Shown here: positions 38,186-44,001 of the stretch, one piece after another | Position numbering within the stretch: the stretch's first letter is position 1 | Layout of the letters: each line of letters begins with the position of its first letter | From: Acidimicrobiales bacterium | GTDB lineage: Bacteria > Actinomycetota > Acidimicrobiia > Acidimicrobiales > JABEUL01 | DNA: 44,001 nucleotides | Assembly: GCA_027371755.1 (NCBI GenBank) | Contig: DAHXLF010000004.1 | Location: forward strand, 1 to 44,001 | Direction of reading: 5' to 3' | Position numbers and translations under genes: made by a program | Notes under the pieces: model-generated | Databases searched by the model: none | What the model was told of the DNA's origin: nothing | Seen by the model: only the letters and a program-made list of their open reading frames with translations

Positions 38186-39454
38186 TTATACGGCTCCGAT
38201 TGAACAACTGCCTATCCCGATGGCCGTTAGTTCTGAATTAAACGATGTATTGAGTTGCGATAACGTGCTGTTTGTTTGGGCAATTTGTGCCGAATTTGAA
38301 GTAGCAATAGCGTTTGATAGAGTTGTTTCATTTTTAGCAATTACAGAAAGATTGCCTTGCAGTTGAACAAGCTTTGTCTTTGTACCGTTAGGGGCAACAC
38401 CCAACAATGAATAGACTGCATTTGATTGTGCAATCTTTAAATTAGTTATATCTGAAATGAGTTGCATCTTGCTTTGATTTCCAGCATTAATTTGTTGAAC
38501 TAGCGGATTGGCTTGTGCGGTCAAATTTGAACAAATTGACTGAGCCTTTGAGGGAAACGACTTTGCCAATTTATCATTCTTATAAGTCTGATATCCGTAA
38601 GCGCTACAAGCCAATACCGCTAGAAGTCCAAATAGTATTAATATCGATTTAAAGGTTTTAAGACTCGATCGCTTTTTGCCGTAATGCACTTTATGTGAGC
38701 GTTTTATTGCGGATCTTTTGGCAAATGATTTTGTATTTTTTACCCCAGCAGTGTCAATTGCAGGGGAGTATACCAGGGCTGAAACAATCGACTTGCTTTT
38801 AACAGACGCCGTCTTAGTGTTTGATTTAACGTTTGCGATGGCGGAGTTCTTGGTTGTTTTGTTGTCTCTTCCAACAAAACTCATAAACCGAGCCTTTTGA
38901 TATTTCAACGCGTCAACAGGGTTTTGGATTAGATCATCGATGCGATCAAATATGGCCTTTAAAATTGATATTAAGTTTTTTAGCAATGCCGTAAAATTTA
39001 TTACCGAACTAATTCCGGCAAACTTTGATTGTTTACCCCCGGAACCAACAATCGAATCTCTGACCTGATTTTTCACTGGAATCAGTGTTACGGGTTGATA
39101 CCTACCGGAGGCTACACCAGTATTTATTGACTTAAGAACTATTGCAGGCCTCGAGTAGTTTTTGTCTGCTACAGCTACGCCCGCACTAGAATTAAATTCA
39201 TTAAAGTCATTGGCATGATTCACGGTAATAATTTTGGTCGGTATTTGCCTTAGGTGTGGCTCCCAAGAGCTAAATAAGTGCCAAGCCTGTTCCCATCCTT
39301 GCTGTGTTTTTTGAAAAATTTGTACGGGTTCGGTAAAAGTTCCTCTGCGATCTAGCTTGTCATAAATTGCAAAGAATTTATCGCTAAATCCTAAATAATA
39401 CCTTTCTCCCGCGTATGAAATGCTTACCGTTTCTGATTCCAATTGAGATACCAT
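38186..39454 (-). CDS. Single-pass membrane protein of unknown function
   Basis: 422 aa; N-terminal globular region, Lys/Ser-rich basic linker, TM SILILFGLLAVLACSAYGY, C-terminal helical extracytoplasmic domain. Confidence 0.75.
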   Translation of the reverse strand: MVSQLESETVSISYAGERYYLGFSDKFFAIYDKLDRRGTFTEPVQIFQKTQQGWEQAWHLFSSWEPHLRQIPTKIITVNHANDFNEFNSSAGVAVADKNYSRPAIVLKSINTGVASGRYQPVTLIPVKNQVRDSIVGSGGKQSKFAGISSVINFTALLKNLISILKAIFDRIDDLIQNPVDALKYQKARFMSFVGRDNKTTKNSAIANVKSNTKTASVKSKSIVSALVYSPAIDTAGVKNTKSFAKRSAIKRSHKVHYGKKRSSLKTFKSILILFGLLAVLACSAYGYQTYKNDKLAKSFPSKAQSICSNLTAQANPLVQQINAGNQSKMQLISDITNLKIAQSNAVYSLLGVAPNGTKTKLVQLQGNLSVIAKNETTLSNAIATSNSAQIAQTNSTLSQLNTSFNSELTAIGIGSCSIGAV

Positions 39455-39618
39455 TTCTTAACTCCTTTATCACTCTCCGTGTTATCATCCTCACTAACAA
39501 TGCTAACACTTAATTAAAGCACACGCATTAATTTAATATAGTTTTAATACTAATTAATAAATATTTCATACCTTAAAATCTACCGTACACTCTTTGATAG
39601 ACTTAAATAGCAAAATTG

Positions 39619-39692
39619 GGGCGTTTAGCTCAGTTGGTTAGAGCAGCTGGCTTACAACCAGCAGGTCGGAGGTTCGAGTCCTCTAGCGCCCA
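39619..39692 (+). tRNA. tRNA-Val (anticodon TAC), CCA not encoded
   Basis: GGGCGTT/AGCGCCC acceptor, GCTC-GAGC D stem, GCTGG CTTACAA CCAGC anticodon arm, GGAGG TTCGAGT CCTCT T arm. Confidence 0.97.
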
Positions 39693-39830
39693 CTTGATGT
39701 TGTTAAATTTAGAACGTTTATCCTAATCTTATTTGTTGAACTAGATCAGCTATATTTACCCACGGAAAACCCGGAAGAGCCAGATTTTTAATGATTAAGC
39801 AGACTTAATTTTGGTTCATTTTCTCCGTTA

Positions 39831-39848
39831 GTACATCAAATGGTGTAC
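39831..39848. promoter_or_regulatory. Dyad at the TA promoter, candidate autoregulatory operator
   Basis: GTACATC-AAAT-GGTGTAC immediately upstream of ATG 39858. Confidence 0.5.
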
Positions 39849-39857
39849 AATATTTAT

Positions 39858-40127
39858 ATGGCTAACAAAACCGAACGATTGAGTATTCGATTGACTCCGG
39901 AGCAAGATATACTCCTTCATCGTGCTGCTGAAGCCAGAGGTGAATCGACCAACGCTTACGTACTACGAAATGCGGTTGGGGCCGCACAATCTGATCTGGC
40001 AGATCTGCGGGTTTTCGTGGCAGATGAAAATGCCTGGCTTGAAATTGAATCCTCTCTCTGCCAACCAGTGACGTTCACTTCGGAGATGGTGAAACTTCTT
40101 ACCACCCCATCGGTACTTGAGAAATAA
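39858..40127 (+). CDS. DUF1778/TacA-type antitoxin
   Basis: MANKTERLSIRLTPEQDILLHRAAEARGESTNAYVLRNAV RHH-like N-terminus; directly upstream of GNAT toxin; ORF track start 39840. Confidence 0.88.
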   Translation: MANKTERLSIRLTPEQDILLHRAAEARGESTNAYVLRNAVGAAQSDLADLRVFVADENAWLEIESSLCQPVTFTSEMVKLLTTPSVLEK

Positions 40128-40133
40128 TTCAAC

Positions 40134-40637
40134 TTGAGTTTTCGGGGCCCTGTTCTTCTCGCAGATGATCATAATATTGAATATTTTCATTCTGGCGCTG
40201 AATTGCTAGACATTTGGATCAAAACTCGAGCTCGTGCTAATCAAGTCTCAGGTGCTTCAAGAACATGGGTGATTCTGAATGACCATTTTGTAGTCGCATA
40301 TTACGCTTCAGCAAGTGCTGCTGTAGTTCGAGATGCTGTGCCCAAAGCTATGAGACGTAATCAGCCGGAGATGCTTCCGGCAGTGTTACTTTCTCGACTT
40401 GCAGTACATACTGATTATCAAGGTCAAGGATTAGCGGCTTCACTGTTAAAACATTTCATGCTAAAAGCATTTGAGGTCAGTGAACGCATAGGTGTAAGAG
40501 TGGTTCTTGTTCACGCAAAAGATAACAATGCTAAGAGTTTTTATCTAAAGTACGGATTTGTACAATCTCCTTTTGATTCTCTCACGCTATTTCACCTACT
40601 ACCCCCTAGTTTAGGCAAATCCCATAACGATAGTTAG
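40134..40637 (+). CDS. GNAT toxin, TacT-like
   Basis: RLAVHTDYQGQGLAASLLKHFM acetyl-CoA motif, AKSFYLKYGFV; TTG start. Confidence 0.88.
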   Translation: MSFRGPVLLADDHNIEYFHSGAELLDIWIKTRARANQVSGASRTWVILNDHFVVAYYASASAAVVRDAVPKAMRRNQPEMLPAVLLSRLAVHTDYQGQGLAASLLKHFMLKAFEVSERIGVRVVLVHAKDNNAKSFYLKYGFVQSPFDSLTLFHLLPPSLGKSHNDS

Positions 40638-40704
40638 GGAAAACTTGAATCGGCAATTGAGAGAATGACAATTTTATTTCGATTGTTCAGAGCGGGTAAC
40701 AAAA

Positions 40705-40748
40705 GTTTGAAAGCTGTTCTATAAGGTCCACCGGGAAATTTTACAACG
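40705..40748 (+). repeat. 44-nt dispersed repeat, copy A
   Basis: GTTTGAAAGCTGTTCTATAAGGTCCACCGGGAAATTTTACAACG; 40/44 identical to 42527-42570. Confidence 0.9.
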
Positions 40749-40809
40749 ATTGGTCAGACAAATTACTTCCAATCATCATGTGAACAGCTTGAAATTGGTA
40801 ATTATGAAA

Positions 40810-41094
40810 TTAAGAGCACTTACCTCGGTGATAGATATCAGCACGATAGTCGATGTACAGGACATTAATCACTAGTTCGGATTCATTTAACTCGTAGATA
40901 ACGCGATAAACGCTCTGTCGAGCAGACCAAAGTCCTGAGAGTTCGTTCTTCAGGGGATGGCCCACTCTGCGAGGATTTGCAGTCAATGGGCCTAGCATAA
41001 ATTCAATTATTGCTCAAGCAATTTTTGGTGGAAGATGATCAAGTGAACGAGCAGCTGAAGACGCTACTAGCAGTTTCCAGGAGTTGGAAGTCAA
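40810..41094 (-). pseudogene. RelE/ParE-family toxin interrupted by one in-frame TGA
   Basis: Minus strand reads (TTG)TSNSWKLLVASSAARSLDHLPPKIA*AIIEFMLGPLTANPRRVGHPLKNELSGLWSARQSVYRVIYELNESELVINVLYIDYRADIYHR; stop at 41014-41016. Confidence 0.8.
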
Positions 41095-41221
41095 CGAACC
41101 AAGTATTTGGGATCATACTCAATTCATAGTTCGGTAATAGTTAAACTACTCTTAGAACCATATATTCAGTATGACCCATAATAATCGAATAAAAGTAACA
41201 GTCGATTGTTCAAAATAGGCC

Positions 41222-41689
41222 GTGTTTAATATTGCGCAACAGTTGACAACCCTTATTCGAAGGGTATATCGAGCACTTCCACATCATACTATAAACAGTG
41301 AAATTATAGGGAAGTTATATCGTGGGGAGGAATTAGAACGATTCAATAACGGCAAGCAAATCTATCTTCAAACTGCACAAGTTTTGTATACGATTGGAAA
41401 TGAGGGCAAGAGCATTTAGGCGTTCATAAATGCTCTAATCCAAAATGACATTCGTTCATTGTACGAAGTTCGGAAAAACCTTCCACGCCGCAAATTCGGG
41501 TTTTCTATGAGAACACTTGAACGCATCACGGAACCAGTCGGTATCGTGTATGTTCATATGCCTGATTTCAGTATTGAGTCCAAAAGCGACGTTCGCTTGA
41601 TACGTTCTAGGACTACCCATACCTGTTCAAAGATTATGCAAAGTCGGTTCCGTATGTATCACCATCAAAGTAGCCGATTTGAAGCATAA
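41222..41689 (+). pseudogene. Possible decayed CDS: two same-frame ORFs separated by one TAG
   Basis: ORFs 41222-41419 and 41459-41689 share a frame; only TAG at 41417-41419 interrupts; no confident family match. Confidence 0.35.
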
Positions 41690-41981
41690 TATTCCGAGTC
41701 CATAGCTCTATCTGCATATAGCCGAAAGTTAATTGTGATTGATCTTACTGAGTTAGATGACGACCTGGAGCGAGATATAAAAGAGATATTGAACTTATGT
41801 TGCATCTGATTCTATTTCAAACGAGAAATGACTGAAAAAGGCGAACGGGGTCAGGTACATCAATTCCGTATTTAAAGATTTGATTTCTACCGAATCAAAA
41901 TCGAAATTAATTGATCTGGTTAAATCTTCTGGCATCTCCAAGAATAACTTGCGATTGTCAAGAAAGTGTTAAAATGTAAGC

Positions 41982-42227
41982 ATGAAGACTTTAAATTCAA
42001 CAGCAACTTATCAGGCTGTATTTAATTCTATTTCGGAGGGTGGCTTTGAAGTGTCTTTTCCCGACTTTCCGGGATGTGTAACTTTTGGAAATACATTCGA
42101 GGAAGCACAAAAAATGGCTTCTGAAGTGTTAAGTTTATGGATTGAAGAATTAGAGGCAGACCACAAAACAATACCGGACTCTCATAAGCGACCTATTATT
42201 GCCGATGTAACGGTTTCTCTTGCCTAA
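41982..42227 (+). CDS. hicB: HicB-family antitoxin
   Basis: TYQAVFNSISEGGFEVSFPDFPGCVTFGNTFEEAQKMASEVLSLWIEEL. Confidence 0.93.
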   Translation: MKTLNSTATYQAVFNSISEGGFEVSFPDFPGCVTFGNTFEEAQKMASEVLSLWIEELEADHKTIPDSHKRPIIADVTVSLA

Positions 42228-42438
42228 ATCGCTAACTGCCAAGCAAATTATTAAAATTCTTGAAGCAAACAGTTTTTATATTGCAAGGCAACGAGGCAGT
42301 CATATTATTTACAAACAAAAGCAAACTGGTCAAATCGTACCAGTACCTTTGCATAGTGGAAATAAACCGTTACCGATCGGCACATTTTTGGCTATTGTGA
42401 AACAGTCAGGACTTGATTCAAAATTATTTGAGAAGTAG
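42220..42438 (+). CDS. hicA: HicA-family toxin
   Basis: LTAKQIIKILEANSFYIARQRGSHIIYKQ; dsRBD-like with conserved GSH; TTG start overlapping hicB by 8 bp. Confidence 0.93.
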   Translation: MPKSLTAKQIIKILEANSFYIARQRGSHIIYKQKQTGQIVPVPLHSGNKPLPIGTFLAIVKQSGLDSKLFEK

Positions 42439-42526
42439 TTGGTTTGGTCTCGAGTGAGTTGACAGATTGCTCTCATCGAGCTTGTGAGCCTTGTGTCCCA
42501 GCTGGAATGTATAATACGGCATTCGG

Positions 42527-42570
42527 GTTTGAAAGCTGTCCTATAATGTCCACCGGTAAATTTTATAACG
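42527..42570 (+). repeat. 44-nt dispersed repeat, copy B
   Basis: GTTTGAAAGCTGTCCTATAATGTCCACCGGTAAATTTTATAACG. Confidence 0.9.
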
Positions 42571-42620
42571 CCCTTATACAACGAGAGCTCTGAGGCAAGA
42601 TGTTTAAGATGGGATTAGAC

Positions 42621-42682
42621 AGATATAACCATTGGGGTGGTTATATCTAAACCGAAATGTGTGGTAAATTTCGGTTTAGATA
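42621..42682. repeat. Two overlapping hairpins between convergent hicA and WS/DGAT genes
   Basis: AGATATAACCA-TTGGGG-TGGTTATATCT (42621-42648); TATCTAAACCGAAAT-9 nt-ATTTCGGTTTAGATA (42644-42682). Confidence 0.85.
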
Positions 42683-42758
42683 GTCCCTAAGAGACTAGTA
42701 ATGGATCCTAACAAAAAAAGAACCTGATAAAGATTCTATTTGGGATATTTGGAATTGG

Positions 42759-44001
42759 TTAGTGTCTTGTTTTCTTTTGGGGCTTCATCGAAAAGAGCTT
42801 TTCAAAAGAACGGTTAAGATGCGTAGGTATCCTTTCGGGTTTGGAAATTAGGTTCGGGTCGCTTAAAATACTTATGTTTATTCGATCGTTATAGCTGAAT
42901 ATAGCAAAGCAAATACCGATTCCTTGGCCAAGTGCGCCTATTGGAATAACGTTGTCTAAGGGGATTGAATTGCTGTATAGCGCAAAATTTGGTCCAGGTA
43001 CGTTGGTGATTATGACGTTGGCGGGCGGATTGATTGTGTCGGAAGCTATGAGCTTGTAAACAGATTTTGCCATAATTTGTTGTAAATTGATTGGCAATAG
43101 AGTCGCAACATCTAAAAATATCTTTTCGCCTACGGTTTTTGACAACTCCTTGGCATTTTTGGCATTCTGAGACACCAGTTGCAGCTGTTTTAAAATATTT
43201 GGTTCGTTAGTAGGTAAGGCCACAACACCGGCGGAAACCTGATTATCCACGATCTGTTTATCGCTGTCATCTCGTATGGAAATTGGCATGAGCGCGGTTA
43301 AAGGTGAGTCTGGAATTTCTTTTGTCTCGGCAAGATAATTCCTCAAAGTATTTGTACATATCGTCATGATCACGTCGTTAATCGTTACGTTAAATCGATT
43401 CTTAATTTCTACGATATCGGTCATTTTAAATGCCACATACGAAAATGTACGTTTTTTTGACACGGCTTTATTCATCGATGTCCTTGGCGCAGTGAAAAGC
43501 AGAGGCGGTTTTTTGGCCGCTTGAGCTCCGTAAGCCTTGTGTAAATTATTCAGACTTTTGAATACTTTGGTTGCCGTCTTCGGCAAATTGATTACATAGT
43601 TGGTTTGAAACTGCGCTATTTGAGACATAACTTTGGGAGCCAAAGTTATGTTTTTTACGATTTCTTGTATGAATGATGGTCGGCTATCGTCGTTGCTTTC
43701 TTGCTCTTTGGGAACATACTTTACGATAGGATCTAAATCTAATAGTTGTACGAATAGATTTGCACCGCTAACGCCATCGATTAGGCTATGATGCACTTTA
43801 GCAACAACAGCTATCTGGTCTTCAAGATAGTTATCGATCAAGTAAAAATGCCACAGAGGGCGGTTTAAATTTAATGGCGATTGCCAGATTTCACCGATTC
43901 TGTTACATAAGGCCGAACTGTCATATGGAGGATCAAGACTGATTCTAGTTATATGATTTTCGATTTTAAAATTTGGATCTTTGATCCAAATAGGATTGAA
44001 T
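42759..44001 (-). CDS. Wax ester synthase/diacylglycerol acyltransferase (WS/DGAT) family, 5' end outside the window
   Basis: HHSLIDG catalytic motif; reading frame continues past the ORF track start (43841) to the edge: FNPIWIKDPNFKIENHITRISLDPPYD...LNLNRPLWHFYLIDNY. Confidence 0.93.
   Translation of the reverse strand, partial: FNPIWIKDPNFKIENHITRISLDPPYDSSALCNRIGEIWQSPLNLNRPLWHFYLIDNYLEDQIAVVAKVHHSLIDGVSGANLFVQLLDLDPIVKYVPKEQESNDDSRPSFIQEIVKNITLAPKVMSQIAQFQTNYVINLPKTATKVFKSLNNLHKAYGAQAAKKPPLLFTAPRTSMNKAVSKKRTFSYVAFKMTDIVEIKNRFNVTINDVIMTICTNTLRNYLAETKEIPDSPLTALMPISIRDDSDKQIVDNQVSAGVVALPTNEPNILKQLQLVSQNAKNAKELSKTVGEKIFLDVATLLPINLQQIMAKSVYKLIASDTINPPANVIITNVPGPNFALYSNSIPLDNVIPIGALGQGIGICFAIFSYNDRINISILSDPNLISKPERIPTHLNRSFEKLFSMKPQKKTRH

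Noticed and set aside
41849-41865. GAACGGGGTCAGGTACA, resembling sequences seen at ends of some IS elements
   Set aside because: Single short match from memory, no partner end or transposase; insufficient.
39693-44001. Duplicate of the tRNA-Val 3' end as an attR site
   Set aside because: No second copy of CGAGTCCTCTAGCGCCCA found downstream within the window.

Overview
Low-GC bacterial chromosomal window that looks like Actinomycetota, possibly Acidimicrobiia (inference from gene content: WS/DGAT, actinobacterial secreted repeat domains, DUF2079/GT cluster, zinc-ribbon protein next to rnpB). It is mostly housekeeping: lipoprotein and glycosyltransferase cluster; MFS; lpd - E2 - LipB/LipA - SDR; metH; two tandem OafA-like acyltransferase/SGNH proteins; IMPase-Nudix; zinc-ribbon; rnpB; xseAB; P450; GPx; GxGYxYP protein and a large secreted repeat protein; tRNA-Val. 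A short toxin-antitoxin island with decayed genes follows (39.8-42.7 kb), then a WS/DGAT gene running off the right edge. Strongest second-look items: (1) an RNase P RNA whose P4 core helix carries two compensatory base-pair changes; (2) a single-ORF LipB-LipA fusion with all catalytic motifs intact; (3) a tandem OafA-like paralog that has lost both the acyltransferase His and the SGNH Asp/His; (4) an IMPase-Nudix fusion; (5) a lipoprotein gene with no ATG/GTG/TTG start before its signal peptide, apparently starting at ATA/ATT; (6) a secreted protein with 14 Cys-paired blade-like repeats; (7) a TA island with a relE interrupted by one opal codon and a 44-nt repeat. No CRISPR array, integrase or intact transposase was recognised.
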